Assembly: GCA_049724395.1 (NCBI GenBank)
Contig: JAUGWO010000124.1
Span: forward strand, 1 to 64,000
DNA length: 64,000 nucleotides
Direction: 5' to 3'
DNA from: Spongospora subterranea f. sp. subterranea
Lineage: Eukaryota; Endomyxa: Phytomyxea; Phytomyxea; Plasmodiophorida
In this document: positions 39,208 to 50,894 of the stretch, in pieces
Layout of the letters: the number at the start of each line of letters is the position of its first letter
Numbering within the stretch: the first letter of the stretch is position 1
The notes under the pieces: generated by a model
Databases searched by the model: none
What the model saw: the letters and a program-made list of their open reading frames with translations, nothing else
What the model was told of the DNA's origin: nothing
Translations under genes and position numbers: made by a program

Positions 39208-39442
39208 ATGTCACCTGGTAGCAGTAGAAGACCTGCCTTCATACTCGCCACCATAACCATACTTGCTTTCACCTGTGTTGGCTATGTCCATATTGAGCAG
39301 ATTCGTGACAAGAAGGTATATGATGTCAAGAGGATTATCTTGGGAATGTTAATCTTGGTAATGATGATTATAGAGAATGCATGATGGGGTTGTTAGAGAT
39401 CGTGAAAGGCTTCAAGCGAAACTAATTCATATTGATCGATAA
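39208..39442 (+). CDS. PET117: PET117, cytochrome c oxidase assembly factor, two exons, 58 aa
   Basis: Exon 1 39208-39315 and exon 2 39374-39442 join across a 58-nt GT-AG intron into 58 residues. The first half is a single hydrophobic segment (FILATITILAFTCVGYVH). It is followed by the family signature: VHIEQIRDKK, then RMHDGVVRDRERLQ across the splice site. PET117 is a small mitochondrial inner-membrane protein that works with Cox15 in heme a synthesis for complex IV. The short length and each exon being under 110 nt make it easy to miss. Start: first Met, four codons before a basic SSRRP stretch that could serve as a short targeting signal. Confidence 0.85.
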
Positions 39443-41774
39443 TGGAATTAATACTCATCAATACACTATTTAATCAATCTACGGTACGTTGTCGGAGGAT
39501 GTTGGTTCCGCTTTTTTCCTCAGATCTCCCGGAACCATCTCAGACGCGATGGAACTGCCGTTCCATGATAATCTTTCTAAGAACCCATCAAACCAATTTG
39601 GTGTTGAAGGAAAATCCAGCAATACACTACAATAATTGCCTATTTTTGATTTCAATAAAGAGTGAGAGAAAGGACATCAAACCTTTTCCGAAGAATTCTC
39701 ATTTTCACCAATGACTCCTGTAAATCTCAGTACATTGTACAGACTACAGTAACTAATGATCAAATCTAGTTTGTCCAGCCCGTTCCCAAAGAGTGATGAC
39801 GACAAAACTACTCTCAAGGGCTTTGAGTGGTGGTAATTTGGAAATCTGCACTTTCCGACTATCTGTTGAGAAATTTAGAGGATTCGAGTGTCTTCTCAAG
39901 ATGCTGTGTAGGTGGCGACCGCAGGGCTGAACAGAATCTAAGATCTATGTATTTTTCACCAACAGGTATTCTGATGATTGTCAAAATTACTACCGATTAA
40001 GGGTCTTCACATTCCTCTTTAAATTGACAACTTCAGTCCATGGAATTTTAGCTCGACTGAATAGAATGAATGTGGTTGATGTCGGTACAGTATCTCCAAA
40101 ATCCCTGGATATGACCAACGCATTGTACTTAAGCTCACAGGAAAACATCACAATAAGCTTATCAACTTCAATAACGGATTGTTTGGTGAATGGGAGAAGG
40201 AGGCAGTTAAAGACCTTTGTATAATCCTATGATAATATCAATAACACAGGCGCACGAGCTCCAATACTGGTCTTATTACCGCTCTGGTCACAACAAACCT
40301 GAGACCAGGCCGAGCATATTTATGGAGTCGCTTTAGCAGACCTAACCGGGTTGGGTTTATGATGGCTTCTGTTGCAGGGATTGGATCCATACCGACAATC
40401 TATAACTGGCACGAGCTCATTCTTATGGGCAGGAGCCATGACCTCCCTATTACCATTGTTTATTGGGACATGCTCTGCTAAATACCCAATAAACCGTAAT
40501 GTTTGTCGATGATTGTCGTTATGTCGTATGAGCCCCACCTAAAGTACCCAATATGCCATCTCAATTACATCAATCACTAACCATCCCAAGACGCCTTTTA
40601 GCAAGAACATTGTCATTACTGATTCGATAGTCCATTGATATATGGAGCCTTGCCTTATCATGAACCCCCATCAAACATCAGATTGTATAATTAGGGCCCG
40701 TTTGCATATATTGTTATCAAACCACGGCATCCGTGACGGTGACCGTACGGAACCGGGACATTGAAGGTCTATAGAGGTCATTGTGCTATTGTCTGTGTGG
40801 ATGGTGTCGTAGCTTTCCTCCTTTTGTATATCGCCAACAGGTAGGCGCTTTTTTATTTCGTTATTATAATCCCTCCATTATCATATTGCGATTGTGTGTT
40901 TCCTACACGATTAGCTGGTGATTAGTTATTCTATTTGAGGTATATTAACTAGAACGCTTGGGCACTGGCCGAATGACTCGTTATTCATGATCAGAATCTT
41001 GTTGTCTACATTTTTATTTCATTTCGTTTATGCTAACTGTATTGCTGGCTTGGTGTCTGACCGACATTGCTTGTTAGGTGAGGATTGAATTCTCCAGGCA
41101 CATCTGCGTACAGAATGGTACGTTCAGCCGTTTATGTTGAAATTCTATTTCGAATTGGATTCAAATGATGTTTATATATTTATAGTCTTCTTTCTCTTGA
41201 ACTGGGGGTGATAGCCCAAAAATAATGTAACTAACTATGCAAATTCGCTGATTTATCCAATAATTCAATTTGATTGTCTTCGTGTTGGTTAAGGAGTTGC
41301 TAATCAATTGCCTTCTTGATATAGGTCTACTAACGATGTCAATTTCAATAAAACATAATTATCTTTATCCTCCATTGCGTGATGACCTCTTTTCTGCTTT
41401 CTCCAAGCAGTTTTTCCAGTCTCTGATCGCATCTTTACATCTCGCCTCGCTATACTAACATCTATTGAATATCCTGAAACGGGAAACTTCACCGAAAGTT
41501 GTACCGACATTGTTTTTCTGTAAACATGCCTGAATAGCACAGGCGAATTTCCTACATTGATCCTCAGCAGTGTTGCTAGTCGATTGAGATTGCGACATGA
41601 TCTGGTAGCTGAACTCTCTGTAAAACTGTGACGGCGAAATGTCGCAAATCAGAATGACCGGACTTGGACTGGATTGATAGCAACACCCGACAAATCGGTT
41701 TCACTAGGACAAACAATCGACTGACCCCTGGTCTGGTTCTGTCAACCCATCTGCCTACCACTGAGAACATGCCA
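39443..41774. other. Long intergenic region with no supported gene
   Basis: About 2.3 kb, AT-rich. At about 40,780-40,850 a plus-strand stretch encodes a hydrophobic run (VVAFLLLYIANR) ending at a GTAGGC donor-like site, but I could not assemble a gene around it. Minus-strand frames at 41,304-41,770 resemble nothing known. Confidence 0.35.
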
Positions 41775-41960
41775 TAGCGCCGCTACCGTTCAGGATTATA
41801 GTCTACCAATGCGCAGCCCTATATAGTGTCTCCGGAGGCCGCTTGAATATTCAACCTCACAGTCATTAATAGCGCCGCTACCGTTCAGTATTATAGTCTA
41901 CCAATGTGCAGCCCTATAGTAATTGTCTCCGGAGGCCGCATATTCAATCTCACAATCAAA
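41775..41960. repeat. Tandem duplication, 95-bp unit x2, upstream of DNAJC17
   Basis: TAGCGCCGCTACCGTTCAG starts at 41775 and again at 41870; each copy continues through GTCTCCGGAGGCCGC to a TATTCAA.CTCACA tail. The copies differ by a few substitutions and short indels. It ends about 110 bases before the DNAJC17 start codon, so it may lie in the promoter. TCCGGAGG is an internal palindrome. Confidence 0.75.
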
Positions 41961-42070
41961 ATTTGTCATGGATTGTGGTCTGCAAATACGGCAACTCCAC
42001 CTATCGCATTGACTGAACCAATAGCTCAGTGATTGTGTGTGGCCTATCGCGTATTACTAAATTGATCATC

Positions 42071-43082
42071 ATGTCTAATGCATATACGTTGTTGGGGTTG
42101 GCGGTTGACGCGTCCGACCAGCAGATTCGAACAGCGTATCGACAAACCGCTCTTAAATTTCACCCCGACAAGTGCAAGGAGGATCCTAACGCCAATGAAC
42201 GATTCGCTGAGGTAGTCGCCGCTTTCGAGTTGCTCAAGGATGCGGTTCGACGTGGCGAACTGGATGCCAAATTGAAAGCAATGTCAGAAAGGCAGGAACG
42301 TCTGAAACGGCAATCCCTCGGTAAACAAATCATGATCGAGAAGCTGGAGAGACGTGAAAAGGAACATGAGGAGCGACAACGGCAACGAGATTCGGAAAGT
42401 ATCAGCAGAATCAATTAGGCAAAAAATCCAGTCAGAATTGATTCGTATTCGCCAAGAAATTATATCGGAAGAAGCTCGTAAAGTGCAACAAGCCTCAACC
42501 AAACCATCGGCTCCGGTAAACCTTTCAAATACTATATCAATCCGAATTAGTCGTAAAAGGAAGCCAGCACCCAACGATGATGAACTCAGGCAGCTGTTTT
42601 CAAGGTATGGACATGTGATAGATGTGGTTCAATCAAACAAGAGAAGGGCATTAATATCTTTTATTGAAGAAACCGGCGCGTTATCAGCGACGTCACAATC
42701 TGAACGCGATTTCCTTTCTGGAATGGGATTTACGGCATCGCTGTATGGAAGTGCAATGGACGCCAAAACTGATGCGGTTGAGGACAATGCTGGCCCCTGC
42801 TCGGAATCACAATACCCATCTGGCCCATATACCAGCCCACTCGCATCGTCAAATTATCCTTCATTGAATGACATGTCTTTTGACGACCTTGAAAAAGTCG
42901 TTATGGAAAGAATGCAACAGATGGCTGATAAACAAGCGTTGGTCAGGGGCAGCTCCTGTTATACTGGAATAAATATTAATATTATTACCTGTAAATCCAA
43001 TGTATGGGCTCATCGATCAATGTATAACTGCGTTTTATTCCGGTATGAGGGCAGCTTGGAGATTCTCCATTTTATCGTCTAG
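42071..43082 (+). CDS. DNAJC17: DNAJC17/Cwf23-type J-domain protein with RRM
   Basis: Spliceosome-associated Hsp40 protein. The J domain is at residues 1-70 (YTLLGLAVDASDQQIRTAYR, then HPD in KFHPDKCKEDP). Next is a charged coiled coil (about 85-190) and an RRM (about 42,530-42,680: ISIRISRKRK, DELRQLFSRYGHVIDVVQ, KRRALISF), the family's layout. The C-terminal DDLEKVVMERMQQ matches the conserved tail. The reading frame must change between about 42,350 and 42,410. Either a 52-nt GT-AG intron at 42354-42405 is removed, or there is a one-base indel; the coding-like EKEHEERQRQR inside that stretch favours neither clearly. ATG 42029 is an in-frame alternative start but lies before the J domain. 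The true end may lie near 42,950 if splicing continues. Confidence 0.85.
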
Positions 43083-43902
43083 ACTGCTGAGGATACTTAC
43101 ACAGAATTTATCATTTATGCGACCGTGCTCCAGCATAGTCGTTTACCATCGGCCATCTTTGCCTCGTCAGGACAAAAATATGAGGTGGGTTAAAATTGCG
43201 GCTTCGTCAAGAATTACAAAATTCACGAGAACATTGTTTTAGTACAATGTTGAGATCAGATAAACATCCTCCTCTGATAAATAATTCTGATAACCAGGAA
43301 CCGCTTATTTCGTTAAAAACATCCTCGACTCCTCCGGATATCGGATCCAAATTCATTAGTATTTCGATTGGCAGAATTTCCAATCGTCATAACGCTCTTT
43401 GGAACGAGACACTCCCGGAGCCACTCCTACATAAGTAGACGAACGATGAAAATCTCTTCTTGCCACCGACATTAATTAATGTAATCGCTCTTGTTAAGTC
43501 GGAAAAGGGCATGACGATGCGGAAAACAAACATTACAATTGTCCAAGTCTCTCATCAACGTTCCATTGTGCGGCACAGTCATAGGCAACATCACTCAGCC
43601 TTCATATCCTGAACTGATCATTAATATTATAGGTATGGTGATGGTGTAGCTCTGCTAGGGCAACAGTATTTCAAACGCGCTGTAGTAGTGTGTAATTTCC
43701 TTCAGGCAACCTTTTCTTTCAACTCATACACAACTTGACGAAACCATGAATGAATTACTTTCATATACCTTAAATCTACAAGATGGTTGACCTGAGATTC
43801 AGATGTGTTATACCGTTCATCATGTATCCAACTCTGGAATCGTACAATGGCTTTAACAACCTCAAATGTCTATTTTATTGTAGTTTGTTGCCTATCAACC
43901 GG
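43083..43902. other. Intergenic between DNAJC17 and the thaumatin-like gene
   Basis: About 820 bases. A 64-codon plus-strand frame at 43,247-43,438 (MLRSDKHPPLI) is unrecognised. Nothing else is supported. Confidence 0.35.
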
Positions 43903-44721
43903 TTACATTTCTTCCGATATTAACGGTTCCTTAAGAATAGTGCCAGGACAGAATTTGATTATATAATGGCTGAGACTATATCCAACAGGCTCTGGTTTCG
44001 CTGTTCTGCACCTGAAAACAGACGATGCATCATCATACGCGTAGCTGTACGCCATTGGGCACGCTTTCTTGAAGATTTCCGAATAGGGAAACGGCTTACA
44101 TGTAGCTACGTTGCCAAACGCTCCTCTACAACAAAACTGATCTGTGTCGAAGATATTGCATGCACTATTACAAGCAACAACTTTCCCCAGCTTGTTCGTT
44201 TTAGCTAATTCTTTAGGGCAATGCATATTAAGATCGTAATTGCATCCTGCTCTTCCACACGAATTCGATGTTTGTTGATTGTTTGCCTGAGGCATAGGTT
44301 CCATTGACATAGGAAGGTTGTAGCCATCTACCAGACTGATGTCGTAGAAGTCAAGATTGTTGACTGATCTGTCGCCGAATGTAATCTCAGCTAGCGTAGC
44401 AGGAGGGTCGCCTCCTCGGCCAGAGCAGTGTAGATCGCCACAATCCCCACTATCACATGATCTTCCGAGCTGATCACATCCTGTCCGGCCCCATATTCGA
44501 CCACTCCATGATTGCGGCACAAACACCTTCTTCTGATGATTTGATATCAACAAGAAACCTCCATCTTCTGGTACTTTTGGGCCTCCTAGAATTCCCACCC
44601 AGATATCCTCGCTGCATCGGTTCTCTATTCTTATGATATGCCCTGAGGCTGCACTGTGTCCTTCATGGAAAAGGGTTACGAACAATATAGCGATTACCGC
44701 CTTTGCCTGAGCATAGACCAT
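43903..44721 (-). CDS. Secreted thaumatin-like protein (PR-5 family), 272 aa, single exon
   Basis: An N-terminal hydrophobic signal peptide (about residues 1-26) precedes a full thaumatin domain. Family blocks are plain: IRIENRCSEDIWVGI at the start, QSWSGRIWGRTGC, NLDFYDISLVDGYNLPM, and YSYAYDDASSVFRC near the end. I count 16 cysteines after the signal peptide, the number that forms eight disulphides in classical large thaumatin-like proteins. Such proteins bind or cleave beta-glucans and have roles in defence or wall remodelling; the role here is not shown. The gene is intron-less and convergent with DNAJC17. Upstream lies a three-copy 29-bp repeat that may sit in its promoter. Confidence 0.9.
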   Translation of the reverse strand: MVYAQAKAVIAILFVTLFHEGHSAASGHIIRIENRCSEDIWVGILGGPKVPEDGGFLLISNHQKKVFVPQSWSGRIWGRTGCDQLGRSCDSGDCGDLHCSGRGGDPPATLAEITFGDRSVNNLDFYDISLVDGYNLPMSMEPMPQANNQQTSNSCGRAGCNYDLNMHCPKELAKTNKLGKVVACNSACNIFDTDQFCCRGAFGNVATCKPFPYSEIFKKACPMAYSYAYDDASSVFRCRTAKPEPVGYSLSHYIIKFCPGTILKEPLISEEM

Positions 44722-44751
44722 TATCCGCAGCGAATATCCTCAGGAACAGAC

Positions 44752-44837
44752 GATTCTGATAAAGAGCGTCGTTAGACAATGATTCTGATGAAGAGCGTCT
44801 TAGACAATGAATGTGATAAAGATCGTCGTTAGAGAGT
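44752..44837. repeat. Three tandem copies of a 28-29-bp unit
   Basis: GATTCTGATAAAGAGCGTCG...AGACAAT at 44752, 44781 and, more diverged, 44809. It begins 30 bases upstream of the thaumatin-like start codon. Could contain repeated regulatory sites; no factor can be named. Confidence 0.75.
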
Positions 44838-45875
44838 GCAATATGATGAAAGTGTTCTGAGAGGAGTGAGGAGTGAGGACACGAGTCAATTAATGAGGTG
44901 ATGTGGGGGGTTCAGGGGGTCCCGTACTCACAGAGTATCATAGAGTGCATGGCCAGTGTGTGTGTGTGTGTGAGACTGTGTGTGTGTGTGACTGTGTGTG
45001 TAACCTCCTGTTGCCCATTCATCTCTACACCTGTACAAGAGGAGTACTCTCACCCCTTATCTCAATTACCAAACAAGCCAGATTAATATGCTGCATCCTT
45101 CGATATTTGTTTTGAAAGACCATCAGTCAACCAATTAGCATTGTTCCTCTTTAGCTGTCTCTTCTGATTATCGACGAATGAAGCATCTGGCAGGTGTGGA
45201 CGGTTGTCAATCACTGCGTAAGCGTTTTAAGGGACCATACTCAAGACTGTTTTTGGGAAGCATCAGGTGAACCGGTAGCAAAAGAAACAAGTCAAAAGTT
45301 TAACGAATTTACTTAATCCCTTCTTTCGGGGTAAACAAAAAGGTTGTCTAGTAACGACAACATCAAATTTAGTTCTTGCAGAATCATTCTTCCGATTTAG
45401 TCGCACTCCGTTTCCAGTCCTTGACTTTCCAATTTTGTAAATTTCTGATTTTCCCGAATCATTTCGGCGCTGTCACATTCAACATAAATACGTTTGGGCA
45501 TATTTTACACGTGAATTTTTCAAAGACGAGACGGATATACTCAAATTTCCTTTTCTTGAAAACCCCTATAATGAGTGTCCGTCCGCCTCTATTTGAAAAA
45601 ATTACTCCCTACGTCGAAATCCATTGATTGGACTGTCCCAGAGTTGCATATTTGAGTGACTGAGTGATTGTGGGGCATTTTTCAGAGAGATTTCGGTAGC
45701 GCCAACTTCATAGATTCACATTCAGATAGCATCCAGTCATTTACTGACACTATGGCATGTTTTCATCAAATTGGTTGTCGTTATCATGGGAAAACCCAAA
45801 CGTTTGTTACCCTGTATGTAAGAAGGAATAATGTGATATCGTTAAACGTTTACAAAATGACTCTAAAAAATGGTG
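44838..45875. other. Intergenic with a GT microsatellite
   Basis: About 1 kb. A GT-repeat tract interrupted by GAC triplets runs from about 44,955 to 45,002. The rest is AT-rich, with no supported gene. Confidence 0.45.
44955..45002. repeat. GT microsatellite
   Basis: Three runs of GT separated by AGACT/ACT. Confidence 0.9.
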
Positions 45876-47844
45876 CTATTTATTCTTGGCAATTTCACTG
45901 TCCAATTTATCATCCGTCTCCATAAAGACTTTTCCAGCTAACGGCAGCAACTTGGGCTTGTCAACAAAACAACGACCATCACGCAGAGCAAGACCCAGTG
46001 ATATTAGTGGACAAACGACAAGAGCTACTGCAGTTAGGCTTGACATTGACGGGCGCAATGGCGATGGTAAACAAAGAGTGGCCATTAGCGTCGTGATTAA
46101 CAGGAAAAACGATCGAGTCACGACGAAGTTGAACAGCGATGGAAGTCCATCTGAATATCGGCCAGTAGCGTAGGGTAATGATCTAGGAGATCGAGTCCCA
46201 TTCAACTTATACTTTCCCAAGAACAGGTCGAGCGAATCCTGACGATGGCCGTCATGAAAGTTGTTCAAATAGAAGCGCATGATGGAATTCTTCCCATCTT
46301 GAATAGCACCAATCAAGGATCGCTTGCCGGTCCTTGTGAAATCTGTCTTGAGAGCATTCGTACCCGAATATTGAACGCTCATAACATTGGCATTGTCAGC
46401 CCAAACATTTCGGAACACGGTGGTGATTTGGGGATATTGATCCACATTATCGATAGCACATATCTTGGCCCGATTCAACTGCCATAAAAGAGCATGGCTG
46501 GCGAAAACACTTTGCACCACATTTGTTCGGTCGAGACAATCCATACAATTGGTCCTGAAGCACCCATCTTGCCTCAGATGGACCAACCATGAAGAATCAG
46601 CTTTTAAGGTCCCGTGAAAAAACGATGAATCTTGAAGGTGACGCTGCACTTGTTTGACCAGAAGCTCAATATTTTCATATTTCATGTTTTTGCATTTGTG
46701 GTGGAAGTCAAAGGCAATTAAGCTGTACGGTTGAGGCGAATCGGGATTGAAGATTGGTATTGCATCAGACAATGCATTCGATATTGCCAACTCTTTTCCT
46801 GTCTGGTTGACAAGACTCACTATCACCGTTGATCCATATTGCTGAACATGACGGGACATATGCTTTTCAAGCAATGATGTTGATTCCGGCCCTATCTGGA
46901 TCTGAACAGGAGGAGCCCACTTTAAACAAGCCAATTGGCTCCACAGCAAAGGAATCGATCCACGGGTCTGGACGAAGGAGCACAGTTCGTGAGATCCATC
47001 AGGCTGAGCAACGCAGACGATTTGCTCTTGTTCGGCGAAGTTAACTGCATCACCATTATGATCCAAACCGCGACGAGTGAACCGAGTGCCAGCATTTCGA
47101 CATGATCGACGAGAGAACAGAGCATATTGAAAATCGACGTTCTGAACCCTGATTTGAGTACAGGAAAAGAAACCACTAACAAGAACAAGGAGACAGGGTG
47201 AGGAGAAGAATGAAGAATAATCGGCTAAGAGATGATGGTTCCAGAAAAAAGACTGCTCGGCGTTGTCGATGAGGTTGGAATTAGGTGGAAGATCACTGAT
47301 CCTCTGCAACGAGTGCGTTAGATCTAGGGTATAGGAGAAATGGAAAGATGATGATGATAACGTCTTTTTCATCATATCCAGATACACGGTTTCTTCGGCC
47401 AGAGAAGTTTCTACATAAAAACAATTGAAGGTATAAGAGATTGAAGCAATTCACGGTATGCTGCATTACTGTCTGGAAAGGTGCTCTCGATTGGTTTTGA
47501 CGAAAACGGAATAATTTCGGTGGAAATTACTCTATATACTGCCTTTCCCGCAAGATTGGAGACAATTTCCGCATCAGATACATGCACAAGATATCGGCCA
47601 TGAAGAAGCCTAAGTAAAAATTGAGAATTAACAAATTATAATAAAGGGTGAGCAGTTGCACTAACTCGATTACACCAACAATTCCGAAGGTGTGGTGCGA
47701 AACCGCTGGCATTACTTCATCCGGTTTCAAGCGGTTAACAGTAACTTCACCTCCGACGACCTGTCGTTTAAGCGACACATGTGGGCCAGCATCATTGTCC
47801 TCTCGCTCAACAACGAATCGATCAGGGAAAATGAAAAGCCGCAT
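45876..47844 (-). CDS. SAC1: SAC1 phosphoinositide phosphatase, 622 aa, three exons
   Basis: ER/Golgi membrane lipid phosphatase that removes phosphate from PtdIns4P. Exons (minus): 47844-47666, 47609-47455, 47410-45876; introns of 56 and 44 nt. The sum is 623 codons, essentially the yeast length. Landmarks: HTFGIVGVIELLHGRYLVHV across the first splice, YLDMMKKTLSSSSFHFSY, LVNQTGKE, and the catalytic loop RTNCMDCLDRTN (CX5R with Cys and Arg present; about 46,540). After it come NAVQYSGTNALKTDFTRTGKR-type blocks and DSLDLFLGKYKL. Two C-terminal membrane segments (about 46,120-45,990) precede a charged tail ending in IAKNK, comparable to the retrieval tail of the family. Intact. Confidence 0.93.
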
Positions 47845-48624
47845 CGGCTACAAAACAAGAAACGGGCTGCTGATGGTTGTTCGGTTGACACGATGGCCAA
47901 ACACGATGGCCAAGCTCAACGGCACCTGACTGGCAATGCATCTTATCTGACTGCGTCTGTAACATACTTACATACAGTACAAGTCGCCATTGGAGGTCGC
48001 GGTAAAAAGCTCTACAGTGCAGTACAGTACACTATACTGACTCCATAGGAACACCTACAGTACTGAGTTCGAAACCCAGTGAAACTGATTTGTTCACCAA
48101 AAACCGACTCCTGAACGAAAAAAGGGGAAAAAAGGCGAAAAAGTACACAAACAAAAAAAAAAATACTCCAAACGCACCGCACATAGTTGTAAAGCTACTG
48201 ATAATCTGCTTCACGATCTTAGGCTCCATCTTCCTCGGGAAGAGTAAACACTGCTGGATTATCGTCCTGACAGTACTGGACAATGGACAATGATTCAGGT
48301 CCGGCCGGAGACTAGATCTGTGAGTGGCACTCTCCTACTGGGAAGGGACCGGTCGTTCGCCGCGAAAAGGTCGCTCCGATCGTATTATTGGACACCATCC
48401 TGAGAAACACGGTGACGTCAATCCCACCTGAGAAGGACATCACAAACGCAAATCACCGTCAAATCCTGATCGCCGGCACAATCTCAGAGTGTTCGTAGAA
48501 TCCTCTTGTTCGCCCAAGTTGATATTGTGAGATGGGGACTCCAGCAAGTCCCGTGTCGTCAAACCTTCAACAAATTTGCCTGCATTCACTCATCCTCAGA
48601 TATATTCAATAAGGCATTTTCTTA
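47845..48624. other. Upstream of SAC1; one doubtful small ORF
   Basis: About 780 bases. On the minus strand 48283-48032 an 83-codon frame begins MSSTVRTIIQQC and runs into a Phe-rich stretch encoded by a poly-T tract, which may be an intron polypyrimidine region instead. No family recognised. Confidence 0.35.
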
Positions 48625-49386
48625 TCACCGCTTTGTTGATGACCTAGTGCTTTCTTCGTCGATATTCCGAAATCCTCGAGCCTGCGATTCAGATTCCACA
48701 CACCAAACGCAAACGTATAATGGGTTGATTGGCCGACCCGTTGGAGATGCAGGCGGTTTTAGAGCAAGTTCTATGAGTAATGAGCTTACCTCTCCCTGGC
48801 CATATCTCACCGTTAAATGCTCGCACATCCACGCCAGGCAACGTCTGCAGTCTTCGAAATGTTGGTTCCAGCGTATTAAGCGACATACGTCACGATTGGA
48901 GAAGGCGCCCGGAACTGCTCAAACAATGGAAAACGGAAAATATGGCAAGTTTTATATGGGCGGCTGTTAAGGAGGTCGGTAGGATATACCTGTGCTGGAT
49001 AAGATCGTGTAGATCACCGAGTTGAACACCACTAGAGTTTGTCCACACAACAATGTGAACGCCACAGCCACAAGAGTGTGTCTCAAGTGCAACTGAATGT
49101 TATCCCACGACCCCAGGACGCCAAACGATCGGTAATCCAGCTCTGCTTTTGTAACTACCAGTGCATTTGTAGTTCAATTCGGGGCGTGATTTGTGGAAGA
49201 GGTCAAGATTGGGTTGATACAGGTTCTAGATGTGCAGCGGTGCTGATCATATGGGCGAGAGATCTGAGTTATAGCGTTGACAACGTTCACATCTGTAAAA
49301 AGAGAACCAATGGCCCCGTTCAATTGACGGCGACCCGATGAGAAGGGGGAGGAATCTGGAGTGGCGGTCGCAGTGCTTGTCGCCAT
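48625..49386 (-). CDS. Unrecognised single-pass membrane protein, 167 aa, four exons
   Basis: Exons (minus) 49386-49221, 49145-48990, 48914-48790 and 48681-48625 join through introns of 75, 75 and 108 nt into 168 in-frame codons, which supports the model. The protein has a Ser/Thr/Pro-rich start (MATSTATATPDSS), a short amphipathic region, one hydrophobic segment (VAVAFTLLCGQTLVVFNSVIY, about residues 80-105), then a Cys-containing helical stretch (HFEDCRRCLAWMCEHL) and a Ser/Arg-rich tail. I do not recognise it. No signal peptide precedes the hydrophobic segment, so it is probably an internal anchor. The first intron's acceptor (AAAAG|C) is weak. Confidence 0.5.
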
Positions 49387-49854
49387 TGGGTTCCCCTGGT
49401 CGCACGACGCTCATCGACCATATCTGCACTGATCGCATTCTCTCCAGGAACAACCCCTCTGCACACATTATATCAACCAGTGCTCAATAATCGTAAACAA
49501 TGTGGTGTTGGGACAGGCACAAAACAATGGTGTGGGTGAGGAGGTTGACCATGGGCCGACCTGGTTGAGCTGGTGATCAGGTCGTCTTATACGGCCACAT
49601 CCCCCAATATTGGTCATCGTTCACGACTGATTATAAGGTTATCAGACCGTCCTTGATTACGGTCGTGTTATCACGTCACTATCGACTGCGACTCTCTCTC
49701 GTTCACCAAACGGATTTTGCACAAATGAAAACAATATCCGAATTCGGGTGTTCCTGTTGTATCAATAAAACGTGATTGTATTAGGTCCTCCTTGGCCGGT
49801 CCTGTGGGAGTACTTTTTTTAATGATCATCTCCCTCGTCCCGATTATCTTTATC
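49387..49854. other. Intergenic, nothing identified
   Basis: About 470 bases between two minus-strand membrane-protein genes. Confidence 0.4.
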
Positions 49855-50894
49855 TTATGGGGACACCACTTTCACCAATGATGAACGACCTGACGGTTTC
49901 GTTGGTTTATCATTTGTGGTATGTTCCCACGATGGCGTCTTATCGCTCTTGGACGAATATCGCTCACGAACCCGAATATGGATAGCGATGGCCAAAACCA
50001 ACGATAGAATCTGAACATTAAACGCGATTCGGCTCAGATGATCGACAAAACCCCATTAAAAGATGATGACCAGTCAGAGACCTTACTGAATATCTCAATA
50101 CCCTGAAGGAGCAATGCCATCGCGACGGTATTGGCTTGAGCTAACGCCACCAACGACGCGAAGAACTCCCACGAATAGGTAAATACGACCAACCACAGGA
50201 TTCGGATTCGCTTTCTGTCCGATTCGGAACTGGCTCTCCAGTATATGGAGACCGTATAGAACCCGAATATTAACATATAACACTTAATACCATATACGGG
50301 AACCATAACCGTATAGGTTTTCAGACTGGGAATTAGCGATTAGGAACGAGTGCTTGGGCGATCGATCAATCGGAACGGGGGAAGGAACGCACCCGATGAT
50401 GACGGCACAGCCGTATTGGGCGGGAGGGATCCGGTTGAACAGACATAGAGCGATGAAGTTGTGATAGGCCATGAGGCAGTTCATGGCGACCATCATGTGG
50501 AACAGCCGCCCGTACAGCTTCTTGCTCGATTGGTAGAATATCGCCGTTCGGTAATGGAACAGGTTGAACTCGCACGTCTGGTGTGGGATGACACAGGGGA
50601 TGAGATGACGATGGGAGATGGGGGTCGGTGATCGCTTACGAAATAACACGTCTCGAGTAGGTGCAATGCACATAGTTCAGGGATCCAGATTGTGAATAGG
50701 CGAACGACTAAGGTGATGAAGGCGAATGTCACATTGATCGCCGATACGTTATAGCCGAATTTGCATTTCGGGACGTGAGAATAGTTGAAGATGACGTAGA
50801 TGGCGATGATGAAAACGGCGATGGAGCTTTGAATGGTCCCCCACCAATATACCCAATCGCTGGCGTAAAGGAACCCATCGTCTTCGGGTGTCAT
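49855..50894 (-). CDS. Unrecognised multi-pass membrane protein, 279 aa, four exons
   Basis: Exons (minus) 50894-50640, 50577-50393, 50325-50082 and 50010-49855 close in one frame (introns 62, 67 and 71 nt). About six or seven hydrophobic segments: SSIAVFIIAIYVIF, VTFAFITLVVRLFTIW, a middle pair around HMMVAMNCLMAYHNFIALCL, VYGIKCYMLIFGFYTVSIYW, WEFFASLVALAQA with the following stretch, and ILSLVLAIAIHI. The N-terminus is short and acidic (MTPEDDGFLYASDW). The C-terminal about 35 residues are Ser/Lys-rich and probably cytosolic. The layout resembles small seven-helix receptors, but no family signature is recognised. It shares a multi-pass layout, not visible sequence motifs, with the gene at 62.5-64 kb. 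Confidence 0.6.

Noticed and set aside
44898-45115. Open frames across the GT microsatellite
   Set aside because: Val/Cys repeats produced by the dinucleotide tract; no coding evidence.
48506-48970. 154-codon plus-strand frame
   Set aside because: Opposite a four-exon minus-strand gene whose exons close perfectly in frame; the plus frame has no family signal.
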